Source: Shimia sp. R9_2 (GTDB lineage Bacteria > Pseudomonadota > Alphaproteobacteria > Rhodobacterales > Rhodobacteraceae). Taken from it: DNA of 64,000 bases. The position numbers and the translations under genes were made by a program. The notes beneath the pieces were generated by a model. It saw only the letters and a list, made by a program, of their open reading frames with translations, made no database searches and was not told the origin of the DNA. Numbering within the stretch: the first letter of the stretch is position 1; each line of letters starts with the position of its first letter. The stretch is taken from NCBI RefSeq assembly GCF_017743735.1, contig NZ_JAGHRO010000003.1, positions 124,001 to 188,000 of the forward strand. The letters run 5' to 3'. Of the stretch, positions 47,693-57,725 are shown one piece after another.

Positions 47693-48148
47693 ATGCCCAC
47701 GCACTCTGAGACTCGCACGCTGCCCTATTCAGCCCAACAAATGTATGACCTTGTGGCCGATGTGGCGGCTTATCCGCAGTTTTTGCCCTGGTGTGCGGCG
47801 GCGCGGGTGCGCTCGACCACGCCGATTGAGACCGCGCATGGCGCGGGCGTGGAGATGCTGGCGGATCTGGTGATCTCGTTCAAAGTGTTTCGGGAGCGGT
47901 TTGGCAGCCGTGTGGGGCTTTATCCTGAGACCAAGCACATCGACACGGAGTATCTGGACGGGCCGTTCAAATACATGAAATCCACCTGGGATTTTGCGGA
48001 TGTGGACGGCGGGGTCGAGGTGAAGTTCTTTGTGGATTTCGAGTTCAAGAACATCATTTTGCAAAAGGCGATTGGCCTTGTGTTTTATGAGGCGATGAAC
48101 CGGATTGTGGCGGCGTTTGAGGCGCGGGCGAAAGCGCTTTACGGCTGA
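47693..48148 (+). CDS. COQ10/RatA-like START domain protein
   Basis: The 151-residue protein belongs to the polyketide cyclase/START family that includes COQ10 and RatA. The YDLVADVAAYPQFLPWCAAARV start and the FKYMKSTWDF, FFVDFEFKN and EAMNRIVAAFEARA ends are characteristic. COQ10 binds ubiquinone and supports respiration; in E. coli RatA has been described as a toxin affecting ribosomes, so the exact role is uncertain. It starts divergent from hpt. Confidence 0.85.
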   Translation: MPTHSETRTLPYSAQQMYDLVADVAAYPQFLPWCAAARVRSTTPIETAHGAGVEMLADLVISFKVFRERFGSRVGLYPETKHIDTEYLDGPFKYMKSTWDFADVDGGVEVKFFVDFEFKNIILQKAIGLVFYEAMNRIVAAFEARAKALYG

Positions 48149-48180
48149 GGGCCACTATATTCTGAAATCGTTGGGGCAAT

Positions 48181-48210
48181 AAAAAGGGCGGCCTGAAGTG
48201 GCGGCCGCCC
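48181..48210 (-). terminator. Rho-independent terminator of amtB
   Basis: GGGCGGCC at 48186-48193 pairs with GGCCGCCC at 48203-48210 around a 9-base loop. On the minus strand five T follow (complement of 48181-48185). It lies 25 bases past the amtB stop. Confidence 0.8.
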
Positions 48211-48235
48211 GAGACTTGTGTGCTCTGATCTGGTG

Positions 48236-49423
48236 TCAGGAGGCGGTGTCGTAGGCGCGCTCGCCGTGGACTTCGAGATCCAGACCGTTGACTTCGGTTT
48301 CCTCATCCACGCGCAGCGGGGTGATGAAGCTCACGACTTTCACCAGCACCACGGTCACAACCAGTGTGAAGAGGCCGACAACGGCGAGGCTGCCAAGCTG
48401 GGCGACCCATGTGCCCTGACCAAAGACGGCGATCATGATGGTACCGAAGATGCCGCCGACGCCGTGGACCGCGAAGACGTCCAGCGTGTCGTCGATGTTG
48501 AGCATGTTGCGCACGACATTCACGGCTTCCTGACAGAGGATGCCTGCGATGGCGCCGATGATCAGTGCTTCCACCGGGCCGACGAAGCCGGAGGCCGGGG
48601 TGATTGAGGCGAGGCCAGCGATGGTGCCGGTGACAAGACCCACGAGGGAGGCTTTGCCGTATTTGATGCGTTCCCAGAGTGCCCATGTGAGCGAGGCGGT
48701 GGCTGCGGAGATGTGGGTGACGGTGAGCGCCATGGCTGCGCCGCCGTCAGCGGCGAGCTGGCTGCCGCCGTTAAAGCCGAACCAGCCGACCCAGAGCATG
48801 GCCGCGCCGATCATCACCATCCATGGGGCGTGCGGCGGGGTGGTGCGGTGGCGACGTGCGCCGAGCATGACCGCGATGATGAGGGCTGCGAGGCCTGCGG
48901 TTTCATGCACCACAATGCCGCCGGCAAAGTCGCGCACGCCGATTTCGCCGAAGATGCCGCCGTCAGCCATCATGCCGCCGCCCCAGATCCAGTGCACCAC
49001 AGGCGCGTAGCACAGAAGCATCCAGAGACCGGAGAACAGAAGGACAAAGCCAAAGCCGATGCGCTCCACATAAGCGCCGACGATCAGCGCCGGGGTGATG
49101 ATGGCAAAGGTCATCTGGAAAGCAAAGAACAGCACTTCGGGCAGGGTGCCAGACAGGCTGTCGGCGGTGACGCCTGCGAGGAACATTTTGCCAAGCCCGC
49201 CCCAAACCGAGCTTGCGCCGCCGTCATTGCCAAAGGCGATGGAATAGCCGAAGGCCAGCCACAGAACGCTCATTAAACAGGCAATCGCGTAGGTTTGCAT
49301 AAAAACGCTGAGCACGTTGCGCGCGCGCACAAGGCCCCCGTAAAACAAGGCCAGACCTGGCAATGTCATGAACAGGACCAGGGCTGTCGCCACAATGATC
49401 CATGCGGTGTCCGCTCCGTTCAT
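48236..49423 (-). CDS. amtB: Ammonium transporter
   Basis: The 395-residue, roughly 11-helix membrane protein imports ammonium. Family motifs include LALFYGGLVRARNVLS, the twin-histidine sites in FAGGIVVHE and FAVHGVGGIFGT, and SWWAFNGG-like WFGFNGGSQLAADG. No signal peptide is evident, unlike E. coli AmtB. The usual partner glnK is not adjacent. A strong AAAGAGGAAAG lies before the ATG at 49423. It may be controlled by the Ntr genes 3.5 kb away, but no site was confirmed. Confidence 0.93.
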   Translation of the reverse strand: MNGADTAWIIVATALVLFMTLPGLALFYGGLVRARNVLSVFMQTYAIACLMSVLWLAFGYSIAFGNDGGASSVWGGLGKMFLAGVTADSLSGTLPEVLFFAFQMTFAIITPALIVGAYVERIGFGFVLLFSGLWMLLCYAPVVHWIWGGGMMADGGIFGEIGVRDFAGGIVVHETAGLAALIIAVMLGARRHRTTPPHAPWMVMIGAAMLWVGWFGFNGGSQLAADGGAAMALTVTHISAATASLTWALWERIKYGKASLVGLVTGTIAGLASITPASGFVGPVEALIIGAIAGILCQEAVNVVRNMLNIDDTLDVFAVHGVGGIFGTIMIAVFGQGTWVAQLGSLAVVGLFTLVVTVVLVKVVSFITPLRVDEETEVNGLDLEVHGERAYDTAS

Positions 49424-49583
49424 AATTTCTTTCCTCTTTGTCCCTGAGTGGTGATTTCAGGTCAAAAAGCGGAAAACCTGCTTATGACAAAGTCTGAATA
49501 TGATGCGGAGCGCCTTAAAATGGGGCGTTTTGCAATGTGATTAAAATATGGGCGGAAAATGCAGCTGTTTGTGCAAATGCGCG

Positions 49584-50057
49584 TCAGTTTGCGCAGCATG
49601 CCTTAAAAAGAAGCGATAACGCATGATTCCGCGCCTCTTTGCGCACATTTTCGCGGCCCAATGCGCCAAACTCGATGGTCTCGGTTTTGCATCCTGTTGC
49701 GGAGGCGATGCCAAAACAGACGCGGCCTTCGGGTTTGAACTCGGAGCCGCCGGGACCGGCGATGCCGGTGATTGACACGGCGAGATCCGCCGCAGAGTGC
49801 GCCAGCGCCCCAAGGGCCATTTCGCGCGCGACCTCCTCAGACACGGCGCCAACCGCATCGAGCGTGGCTTGCGCCACGCCCAGCATCTCGACCTTGGCCT
49901 GATTGGTGTAGGTCACAAAGCCGCGCTCAAAAGTGGCGGAAGAGCCGGGAATGTCGGTCAGCGCGGCCGCGACCATGCCGCCGGTGCAGCTTTCGGCGGT
50001 GGCGATGCGCAGGTCGGCGGCGCGGCAGGCCGCAAGCAGAGCGGCGACATCCACCAT
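49584..50057 (-). CDS. CinA C-terminal domain protein (nicotinamide-nucleotide amidase)
   Basis: The 157-residue protein is the stand-alone CinA C-terminal domain, known in E. coli as PncC, which deamidates NMN in pyridine nucleotide recycling. The core is ATAESCTGGMVAAALTDIPGSS, GFVTYTN and SITGIAGPGGS. Its ATG at 50057 overlaps the pgpA stop (TGATG). It is the last gene of the ispDF-pgpA run. Confidence 0.9.
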   Translation of the reverse strand: MVDVAALLAACRAADLRIATAESCTGGMVAAALTDIPGSSATFERGFVTYTNQAKVEMLGVAQATLDAVGAVSEEVAREMALGALAHSAADLAVSITGIAGPGGSEFKPEGRVCFGIASATGCKTETIEFGALGRENVRKEARNHALSLLFKACCAN

Positions 50058-50539
50058 CACATCAGCACCACATGAAAGAGCGCGGCGGTCACAAGCGTGG
50101 CCACACCGGCAAAGACACCGGCCCAGAGGTCGTCAAGCATCACGCCCACAGGATCATGGCGGCGGTCGGCGCGGCCCACGAGCCAGGGTTTGCGGATGTC
50201 AAACAGGCGGAAGAAGAAAAACGCCGCAATCGGGCCGGGCCAGACCATGGACATGTCGCGTGTTGCAAAGGCGATGGCCGGGAAGAGCAGGGCGATCCAC
50301 ATGCCTGCGACCTCGTCAATCACAATCTCTGAAGGGTCGTCGCCCGGTCTGTCGGCCAATTCGCGGTGGCAGGCCCAGAAACCAGCGATGATGGAGATCA
50401 CAGTCAGCAGGATCAGCAGCCAGAGGCCGACATAACGCTCGGCGGCCCAGCCGATCAGCAGCGCGGCCAGAGAGCCCCATGTGCCGGGGGCAAAGGGCAG
50501 GCGGCCAACGCCGAAGAATGTTGCGATCATCGTGCTCAT
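50057..50539 (-). CDS. pgpA: Phosphatidylglycerophosphatase A
   Basis: The 160-residue membrane enzyme dephosphorylates phosphatidylglycerol phosphate. The [16 protein letters not shown] start, the [11 protein letters not shown] motif and [13 protein letters not shown] are characteristic, with about four hydrophobic segments. Its start overlaps the ispDF stop by four bases. Confidence 0.94.
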   Translation of the reverse strand: MSTMIATFFGVGRLPFAPGTWGSLAALLIGWAAERYVGLWLLILLTVISIIAGFWACHRELADRPGDDPSEIVIDEVAGMWIALLFPAIAFATRDMSMVWPGPIAAFFFFRLFDIRKPWLVGRADRRHDPVGVMLDDLWAGVFAGVATLVTAALFHVVLM

Positions 50540-51717
50540 GGTTTCACCAGCGTTGCGGTGGCAATGGCCGCAATCCCTTCTTCGCGGCCTGTGAAGCCGA
50601 GTTTCTCACTTGTTGTGGCTTTGATGGAGACGCGGGTTTCCTCCATGCCCATGATCTCTGCCATGCGGGCAATCATGGCGGGGGCGAGTGGCCCGACTTT
50701 GGGGCGTTCGCAGATCAGGGTGCAATCGACATTGGAGATGGTGAAGCCCTTGGAGGCTGCGAGATCGACCGCATGTTTCAGGAAGACCGCGCTGTCCATA
50801 TCTTTCCATTCCGCCTCAGATGGCGGGAAGTGGCGGCCAATGTCCCCTTCGGCCAATGCGCCGTAGATCGCATCTGTGACCGCATGCATGCCGACGTCGG
50901 CGTCTGAGTGGCCTTTGAGGGCTTTGTGGTGCGGGATGCGGACGCCGCAGAGGATGACGTGGTCGCCCTCTTCAAATGCGTGTACATCATATCCGTTGCC
51001 CAGTCTGATATCGGGAAGACTATTCATGTCGCCTCTCAGGTGCTGCTCCAGACGGGCAAAATCGTCTGGTGTGGTGATTTTCAGGTTGCGCTCATTGCCC
51101 GGCACGATGGCGACGTCAAGCCCGGCGGCGCGGGCGACCTCCACATCATCAGCCGCTCCGCCCGGATGGGTGTGATGGGCCGCGAGAATTGCCTCATAGG
51201 CGAAACCCTGAGGCGTCTGCGCGCGAAACAGGCCTTCGCGGTCCTGCGTGCCAGTCACAAGCCCGTCTTCGCCGCGCCAGAGTGCATCTGTGACGGCGAG
51301 CGCGGGGGCTGCGCCGGAGGCACCGGAGGTCAGGGCGGCAATCACAGAGGAGATGGTGGCGGCATCAATGCCCGCGCGCGCCACATCGTGGATCAGAACA
51401 TGGGTGATGCCGCGCCCGCTGAGGGCTTCAAGCCCAGCCAGCACCGAGGCGTCCCGCGTTGCGCCGCCGTGAACCTGTGTGACCGAGAGTTCGGCGGTAA
51501 ATTGCGTGTCGTCGGGGTGGGTCACCAAAACCACCTCGTCTACCTCCGGGTGTGTTAGAAAAGCGGTGAGCGTCCATTCAGCGACGCTTTTTCCGGCAAC
51601 CTGCCGCCACTGCTTGGGGATTTCACCTCCCGCACGGGTACCGCGACCGGCGGCAACAACCACTGCGGCAGTGCGGGGCGGGGTATCGGCGGGGCTATTG
51701 AAAGAGGCATTTGTCAT
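50536..51717 (-). CDS. ispDF: Bifunctional IspD/IspF isoprenoid enzyme
   Basis: The 393-residue protein joins two MEP pathway enzymes. Residues 15-230 are the IspD cytidylyltransferase ([29 protein letters not shown]) and residues 235-393 are the IspF cyclase ([45 protein letters not shown]). Such fusions are known in alphaproteobacteria. The ATG at 51717 is used; a GTG at 51723 is an alternative. It is divergent from dusB across 159 bases. Confidence 0.94.
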   Translation of the reverse strand: MTNASFNSPADTPPRTAAVVVAAGRGTRAGGEIPKQWRQVAGKSVAEWTLTAFLTHPEVDEVVLVTHPDDTQFTAELSVTQVHGGATRDASVLAGLEALSGRGITHVLIHDVARAGIDAATISSVIAALTSGASGAAPALAVTDALWRGEDGLVTGTQDREGLFRAQTPQGFAYEAILAAHHTHPGGAADDVEVARAAGLDVAIVPGNERNLKITTPDDFARLEQHLRGDMNSLPDIRLGNGYDVHAFEEGDHVILCGVRIPHHKALKGHSDADVGMHAVTDAIYGALAEGDIGRHFPPSEAEWKDMDSAVFLKHAVDLAASKGFTISNVDCTLICERPKVGPLAPAMIARMAEIMGMEETRVSIKATTSEKLGFTGREEGIAAIATATLVKP

Positions 51718-51876
51718 GCCCACTGTGTAGAACCTGCAAGTCAGAGTGGCAATTGACCCTTAGCGATTGCTTAATTTTTAAGCATATGCAATTTGCTGCC
51801 GAAAAAATCACCACCCCTTCATTGAGTTTGACCAATGGGTCAGATACGCCGAAGGCACTGCACAAGGATTAGGCAC

Positions 51877-52890
51877 GTGACCGTTCAAGTCGCACATCTC
51901 TCTTTGACACCGCCCGTTTTTCTGGCGCCGTTGGCCGGGATCACCGATCGCCCGTATCGGGATCTGGTGAGCCAGTTTGGTGCCGGGCTGGTGGTGAGCG
52001 AAATGGTGGCAAGCCAGGAAATGGTGCAGGCCAAACCCGGTGTGCGTGAGCGTGCGGAGTTGGGATTTGGTGATGCGATCACCTCGGTGCAGCTTGCAGG
52101 GCGTGAGGCGCATTGGATGGCGGAGGCCTCGCGTCAAGTCGAGGCCAATGGCGCGACGCTGATTGACATCAATATGGGCTGCCCGGCGAAGAAAGTGACC
52201 AGCGCCAGTGGCGCGGGGGCCAGCGGCTCCGCTTTGATGAAAGATCTCGACCACGCGCTGACGCTGATTGAGGCCGTGGTGGGCGCTGTGGACATTCCGG
52301 TGACGCTGAAGACGCGGCTGGGGTGGGACGACAATATGCTCAATGCGCCGGAGCTCGCCAAACGGGCGGAGGATGCGGGCGTTCAGATGCTGACCATCCA
52401 CGGGCGCACGCGCTGTCAGTTTTACAAAGGGTCTGCGGACTGGGCGGCGATCCGGGGTGTGAAGGACGTGGTGTCGATCCCGGTGATTGCCAATGGCGAC
52501 ATTGTGGACGCGGAGAGCGCAAAGGCGGCGATGGCGGCTTCCGGTGCAGACGGCGTGATGGTGGGGCGCGGGGCGCAGGGCAAACCCTGGCTGCTGGCCC
52601 AGATTGCGGCGGAGATTTTTGGCACAGAGGCGCCCGAGGTGCCCACCGGCACAGCTCTGGTGGAGCTGGTGCAGGGGCATTATGCGGCGATGCTGTCCTT
52701 TTACGGCACCGATCTTGGCCTGCGCGTCGCACGCAAACATTTGGGTTGGTACATGGACACCGTGGGCACCGAGGCGGGCTTGCGCCGCCGGGTGCAGACC
52801 AGCCGGGACATTGATGAAGTGATGGCGTTGCTTGCGGAGGCTTTGATGCCGAGCGGTGATGATGCGCCCAACAACAAAGAGGCCGCATGA
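51877..52890 (+). CDS. dusB: tRNA-dihydrouridine synthase (NifR3 type)
   Basis: The 337-residue flavoenzyme reduces uridines in tRNA. The [16 protein letters not shown] start, the [10 protein letters not shown] motif with catalytic Cys102, and the [16 protein letters not shown] segment are clear. The start is the GTG at 51877, with AAGGA about 8 bases upstream. It is the first gene of the nifR3-ntrB-ntrC operon known in Rhodobacter and relatives, overlapping ntrB by four bases. Confidence 0.94.
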   Translation: MTVQVAHLSLTPPVFLAPLAGITDRPYRDLVSQFGAGLVVSEMVASQEMVQAKPGVRERAELGFGDAITSVQLAGREAHWMAEASRQVEANGATLIDINMGCPAKKVTSASGAGASGSALMKDLDHALTLIEAVVGAVDIPVTLKTRLGWDDNMLNAPELAKRAEDAGVQMLTIHGRTRCQFYKGSADWAAIRGVKDVVSIPVIANGDIVDAESAKAAMAASGADGVMVGRGAQGKPWLLAQIAAEIFGTEAPEVPTGTALVELVQGHYAAMLSFYGTDLGLRVARKHLGWYMDTVGTEAGLRRRVQTSRDIDEVMALLAEALMPSGDDAPNNKEAA

Positions 52891-53972
52891 GCGCGCATAA
52901 CCCCATATGGAACTCGCTGCCCGTGCCGGGGCTGGTGGTGGACGCGGATGACAAGATCCTGCGCATCAACCCGGCGGCGGAAACTTTTCTGAACGCCTCG
53001 GCCAAATCGATGGTCGGGCAGCCCATCTGGGACAAGGTGATGATTGACGCCCCGCTTGAGGAGGCGTTTCAGCGCGCAAGGGAACATGGCACGCCCCTGT
53101 TTGTGAATGACGCGGATCTGGGCACCGGCAATGCGCCACCTGTGCAGTGCAACCTGCAGATTGCGCCGTTGGCGGATGCGCCGGGCGAAATGCTGTTTCT
53201 GATTTCCAGCCGTGAGCTGGCCGGACGCATGACCCGCAGCAACGGTGTGAAATCATCGGCCAAATCCGCCATCGGCATGGCCGAGATGCTGGCCCATGAG
53301 ATCAAGAACCCGCTGGCGGGGATCACCGGTGCGGCGCAGCTTTTGTCGATGAACCTGAGCACGGAAGATCTGGAGCTGACCGATCTGATCGTGGAGGAAA
53401 GCCGCCGGATCGTGAAGCTGCTGGAGCAGGTGGAGCAGTTTGGCAACCTGTCGCTGCCGCAGAAGAAGCCGGTCAATATCCACGATGTTCTGGACCGCGC
53501 GCGGCGCTCTGCCTTGGTGAGCTATGGCGCGCATATGGAGATTGTGGAGGATTACGACCCCTCCCTGCCACCGGCCGAGGGCGACGCGGATCAGCTCCTG
53601 CAGGTGGTGTTGAATCTGCTGAAGAATGCCTCTGAAGCTGCTGGAGATTCAGGGAAAATCCGCATTCGCACCTATTATGAGCATTCCTTCCGGATGCGAC
53701 GTGCGGATGGCACAGGCCAACCGCTGCCGCTGCAGATTGAGGTCATTGATGATGGCCCCGGCCTGCCGCAGCATCTGGAGGGCGACGTGTTTGATCCTTT
53801 CGTTTCCGGACGGGAGAACGGCACGGGGCTTGGCCTCGCGCTGGTGAGCAAAATCATTTCGGATCATGGCGGTCTGATCACAGTGGACAGCGTGCCGGGG
53901 CGCACGGTGTTCAAGCTGTCGCTGCCACGGGCGAGCAAAGAAACTCTCAAGAAATATGAGGAGAGCCTCTGA
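52887..53972 (+). CDS. ntrB: Nitrogen sensor kinase NtrB
   Basis: The 361-residue soluble histidine kinase responds to nitrogen status through PII protein and phosphorylates NtrC. A PAS domain (about 10-105) is followed by the dimerisation H-box [18 protein letters not shown] with phosphorylated His137, and an ATPase domain (about 240-355) with [19 protein letters not shown] and [12 protein letters not shown]. Start and stop overlap the neighbours, so expression is coupled to dusB and ntrC. Confidence 0.94.
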   Translation: MSAHNPIWNSLPVPGLVVDADDKILRINPAAETFLNASAKSMVGQPIWDKVMIDAPLEEAFQRAREHGTPLFVNDADLGTGNAPPVQCNLQIAPLADAPGEMLFLISSRELAGRMTRSNGVKSSAKSAIGMAEMLAHEIKNPLAGITGAAQLLSMNLSTEDLELTDLIVEESRRIVKLLEQVEQFGNLSLPQKKPVNIHDVLDRARRSALVSYGAHMEIVEDYDPSLPPAEGDADQLLQVVLNLLKNASEAAGDSGKIRIRTYYEHSFRMRRADGTGQPLPLQIEVIDDGPGLPQHLEGDVFDPFVSGRENGTGLGLALVSKIISDHGGLITVDSVPGRTVFKLSLPRASKETLKKYEESL

Positions 53973-55336
53973 TGGATGGCACGGTTCTGGTCGCAGATGA
54001 CGATCGCACAATCCGCACAGTATTGACGCAAGCGCTGACGCGGGCGGGCTGTAAGGTGCATGCCACCTCCTCGCTGACCACGCTGATGCGCTGGGTCGGC
54101 GAAGGCAAAGGCGATGTGGTGATCACCGATGTGATGATGCCGGATGGCAATGGCCTTGAGATGCTGCCCAAGATTTCCGAGGATCGCCCGGGCCTGCCGG
54201 TGATCGTGATCTCCGCTCAGAACACCATCATGACGGCGATTCAGGCTGCGGAAGCGGAGGCCTATGACTATCTGCCCAAACCGTTTGACCTGCCTGATCT
54301 GATGAAGCGCACCGGCAAGGCACTGGAGCAGAAGCGCCGTGCGCCTGCCGCACCTGCGGTGGAGGAAGACCGGCCTGACGAGCTGCCGCTGGTGGGGCGT
54401 ACCCCTGCAATGCAGGCGCTTTACCGGCTTGTGGCGCGGGTGATGAACACCGATCTGCCGGTGCTGATTTCAGGTGAAAGTGGCACGGGTAAATCCCTGA
54501 TTGCAAAAGAGATTCACGACTTCTCTGATCGGCGCAATCTGCCGTTTGTGGTGGTCAATGCCGCGGATCTGAGCGATCTGGAAGGCCCCGCGCGTGTGCT
54601 GGCCAAAGCCAAGGGCGGCACGATCCTGTTTGATGAGATCGGCGACATCGAAGATGAGGTGCAGGCCCGCATTGTACGGATGATTGACACCCCGGGCGAT
54701 CAGAACCCGCGCTTTATGGCGACCAGTCAGGTTAACCTGAACACTGCCATGGAGAACGGCACCGTGCGGCAGGATCTCTACTATCGCCTCAATGGTGCGG
54801 CGATCCATGTGCCGGCACTGCGGGAGCGGGTGGATGACATTCCTCTGCTGGTGGAGCACTTCCTGCACCGCGCAGAGCGCGAAGGCGCGCCGATGCGGGT
54901 GTTCTCAGAGGATGCGATGGAAATGTTTCGCACCTACAGCTGGCCAGGCAACGTGCGCCAGTTGGAAAATGCGGTGCGCCGCCTTGTGTTGACCGCGCAG
55001 GCGGAAGAGGTGATAAAGACCGAAGCGGAAATGGTGCTGGGCGCCGCGCCGCAGGCAGGCCCGCTGATGGGCGGTGAGGACAATGAAAAGCTCTCAGCCA
55101 GCGTGGCGCGCCACCTGCGCCGTTACTTTGATTTGCATGGAAATATGCTGCCCCCGGCAGGGCTCTATGCGCGGATTCTGCGCGAGATTGAGCTGCCTCT
55201 GATCGAAATCGCGCTGGATGCAACAGGCGGAAATCAGGCGAAATGTGCTGATTTGTTGGGGATAAATCGGAATACTTTGCGTAAAAAGATCACTGATCTG
55301 GATATTCACGTGACACGCCGCCGCAAATTGATGTAA
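53972..55336 (+). CDS. ntrC: Nitrogen response regulator NtrC lacking the GAFTGA loop
   Basis: The 454-residue regulator has a receiver domain with Asp53 ([10 protein letters not shown]), an AAA+ domain with Walker A GESGTGKS (residues 168-175) and Walker B ILFDE (218-222), and a C-terminal Fis-type helix-turn-helix ([20 protein letters not shown]). Between NAADL and Walker B only about 17 residues remain, and the sigma-54 contact loop GAFTGA is absent. Rhodobacter capsulatus NtrC has the same feature and works with the housekeeping RNA polymerase. So this NtrC is likely sigma-54 independent. Its start overlaps the ntrB stop. Confidence 0.93.
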   Translation: MDGTVLVADDDRTIRTVLTQALTRAGCKVHATSSLTTLMRWVGEGKGDVVITDVMMPDGNGLEMLPKISEDRPGLPVIVISAQNTIMTAIQAAEAEAYDYLPKPFDLPDLMKRTGKALEQKRRAPAAPAVEEDRPDELPLVGRTPAMQALYRLVARVMNTDLPVLISGESGTGKSLIAKEIHDFSDRRNLPFVVVNAADLSDLEGPARVLAKAKGGTILFDEIGDIEDEVQARIVRMIDTPGDQNPRFMATSQVNLNTAMENGTVRQDLYYRLNGAAIHVPALRERVDDIPLLVEHFLHRAEREGAPMRVFSEDAMEMFRTYSWPGNVRQLENAVRRLVLTAQAEEVIKTEAEMVLGAAPQAGPLMGGEDNEKLSASVARHLRRYFDLHGNMLPPAGLYARILREIELPLIEIALDATGGNQAKCADLLGINRNTLRKKITDLDIHVTRRRKLM

Positions 55337-55457
55337 AAAGGCCACATAAATGTGGTGCCAGAGCCGCAGTCGTCAAAAAACGGCACGTCTCATAGAATGC
55401 ACCACCTGATATGGCGGTGGGGCGCGCAAGCGCCACCAAATCAATTGGGGAAGTCGG

Positions 55458-57725
55458 GTGTCGAGCCGGACAATGACGAGTCACTGGGCGCGTTTTCAGC
55501 GCCTGCGCAGTCAAAGGCGTGTCCAGAATGCCGCAGCTTTCGGGCTGGTGGTGCTGGCTCCGGCGCTGGCTTTGGCGACCTATCTGGCGCTTGGTCCGTT
55601 TGGGCTTGGCGCCTCATCAAGCACATTGCGTGCGATTTTTCTTGCCGATTTTGCCTATGTTCTGATCGTGGCCGCGCTGGTGCTGCAGAATGTGGTGCGC
55701 GCGATTTCCTCGCGCCGTGCCCGCTCTGCCGGATCGCGCCTGCATCTGAGGCTGACCGGGGCGTTTGCCGTGCTGGCTGTGGTGCCTGCGGTGACGGTGG
55801 CGGTGTTTGCCGGGCTGACGCTGAACATTGGCCTTGAGGGCTGGTTCAGCGAGCGCGTGCGGCAGGTGGTGGGCAATTCGCTGTCAGCAGCGCAGGCCTA
55901 TGAAGAAGAGCATATTGAGGCGCTCAAAGAAGACGCGGGCGCGCTGGCAGAGTTTCTCAACAACCGGCGGCGCGCGACCTTCTTTATGGATGCGGGTGAG
56001 CTTCGGGTTTTGTTGGCCGCTGGGCAGGTGCAGATTCAGCGCGGTCTGAAAGAAGCCTTTGTGATCGATGGCACAGGCGAGCTGCGCGCGCGGGGTGAGC
56101 GCTCCTACCTGTTTGACTTTGAAAAACCCACCGAGGCGGAGATGGCTGAGACCGTGGAGGATGGCTATGTCATCATCCGTGATCTGGACAACAATGAGAT
56201 GCGCGCGCTGGTGCGGCTTGAGGCCTTTGTGGATCGCTATCTCTATATCAGCCGCGAGGTGGATGCGGAGATTTTCCAGCTGCTCGATGACACGCAGGCC
56301 AGTGCGCGGCTGTATTCGCAGCTGGAGAGCGAGCGTGGGCAGCGGCTGTTTGAGTTTGGTCTGATCTACCTCGGATTTGCGCTGATTCTGGTGCTGGCGG
56401 CGATCTGGATGGGCATGTGGATGGCGGAACGGCTGTCGCGTCCGGTTGGGCGCCTGATGCAGGCGGCACAGCGCGTCGGGGCGGGCGATCTGGATGTCAA
56501 AGTGCGCGAGGAAGAAGGCGATGATGAGATCGCCATGCTGGGGCGCTACTTCAACCAGATGACCGGCCAGCTGAAGGTGCAGCGCGAGACGCTGCTGGAC
56601 AACACGCGCCAGATTGACCGTCGCCGCCGCATGTTTGACAGCGTGCTGACCTCGGTAACGTCCGGTGTTGTCGGGCTGACGGCCGAGGGCAAGGTCTCCT
56701 TCGTGAACCGCTCCGCAGAACGGCTTTTGGCCTGGGCCGATGACCATCAGGCCATGCCTCTGGCGGTGGCGGTGCCGGAGTTTGGTTCGGTGCTTGAAGA
56801 GCTGACTTCAGGCGGCAAGGAAGTGGCGCAGGAAGAGGTCAAGGTGGTTCGCGGCGGGCGGCTGGAGCATCTCTTGGTGCGCATGTCCACGCGGCGGCGC
56901 GACGATGGCACGCTTGAGGGCTATGTGGTGGCCTTTGACGATGTGACCAATCTGGTGACGGCACAGCGGACGGCAGCCTGGGGCGACGTGGCACGCCGCA
57001 TTGCCCATGAGATCAAGAACCCGCTGACCCCGATCCAGCTGTCGGCTGAACGTATCCGCCGCAAGTTTGCCAGCCGTCTGGGCGAGGACAGCGATACACT
57101 TGAACAGATGACTGATGTGATTGTGCGTCAAACCAATGACTTGCGCCGGATTGTGGATGAGTTCTCCAAATTTGCACGGATGCCGGAGCCGGATCGCAAG
57201 GCTGCTGATCTGGTGGAGCTGGTGCAGGCGGCGGTGCTGTTGCAGGAAACCGGCCAGCCGGATGTGCGGTTTGTGCGCGACATCTGCAAAGGGCCGATGA
57301 CCGTGGATCTGGACGCCACGATGATCTCACAGGCGCTGACCAATCTGATCAAGAATGCCGGTGAAGCGATTGAAACCTATCAGGAAAAGCATCCTGAAGA
57401 GGTCATCTCCCCGGAAATTCGGGTGAGTTTGAAAATTGAAGAAGAGCACGCGGTGCTGCGGATTGCAGACAATGGCATTGGCCTGCCTGCCGATCGTGCT
57501 CGACTGTTTGAGCCTTATGTCACCACGCGTGACAAGGGCACGGGGCTGGGTCTCCCCATTGTGAAAAAGATCATTGAAGAGCATGGCGGGCAGCTGTCGC
57601 TGCTGGATGCGCCGGTGTTTGAACCGTCTTATCATGTTGGTGCAATGGCAGAGATCAAACTGCCTTTGGCCCCTTTGGGCGCTGCACCTGCTGAGGACAT
57701 CAAAAAGAGCGAGCGAGTATTATGA
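55458..57725 (+). CDS. ntrY: Sensor kinase NtrY
   Basis: The 755-residue membrane kinase has three hydrophobic segments in its first 120 residues, a periplasmic region, another membrane segment (about 300-325), a HAMP linker, a PAS domain, the H-box [18 protein letters not shown] (His517), and an ATPase domain with NLIKNAGEA and GTGLGLPIVKKI. NtrY/NtrX respond to nitrogen or redox conditions in alphaproteobacteria. The start is GTG at 55458 with GGGGAAG upstream; an ATG follows at 55473. It begins 121 bases after ntrC. Confidence 0.93.
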   Translation: MSSRTMTSHWARFQRLRSQRRVQNAAAFGLVVLAPALALATYLALGPFGLGASSSTLRAIFLADFAYVLIVAALVLQNVVRAISSRRARSAGSRLHLRLTGAFAVLAVVPAVTVAVFAGLTLNIGLEGWFSERVRQVVGNSLSAAQAYEEEHIEALKEDAGALAEFLNNRRRATFFMDAGELRVLLAAGQVQIQRGLKEAFVIDGTGELRARGERSYLFDFEKPTEAEMAETVEDGYVIIRDLDNNEMRALVRLEAFVDRYLYISREVDAEIFQLLDDTQASARLYSQLESERGQRLFEFGLIYLGFALILVLAAIWMGMWMAERLSRPVGRLMQAAQRVGAGDLDVKVREEEGDDEIAMLGRYFNQMTGQLKVQRETLLDNTRQIDRRRRMFDSVLTSVTSGVVGLTAEGKVSFVNRSAERLLAWADDHQAMPLAVAVPEFGSVLEELTSGGKEVAQEEVKVVRGGRLEHLLVRMSTRRRDDGTLEGYVVAFDDVTNLVTAQRTAAWGDVARRIAHEIKNPLTPIQLSAERIRRKFASRLGEDSDTLEQMTDVIVRQTNDLRRIVDEFSKFARMPEPDRKAADLVELVQAAVLLQETGQPDVRFVRDICKGPMTVDLDATMISQALTNLIKNAGEAIETYQEKHPEEVISPEIRVSLKIEEEHAVLRIADNGIGLPADRARLFEPYVTTRDKGTGLGLPIVKKIIEEHGGQLSLLDAPVFEPSYHVGAMAEIKLPLAPLGAAPAEDIKKSERVL

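Noticed and set aside
49578-49595. TGCGC-N8-GCGCA palindrome considered as an NtrC site for amtB
   Set aside because: It lies at the end of the cinA gene about 155 bases from the amtB start and does not match a known consensus closely enough.
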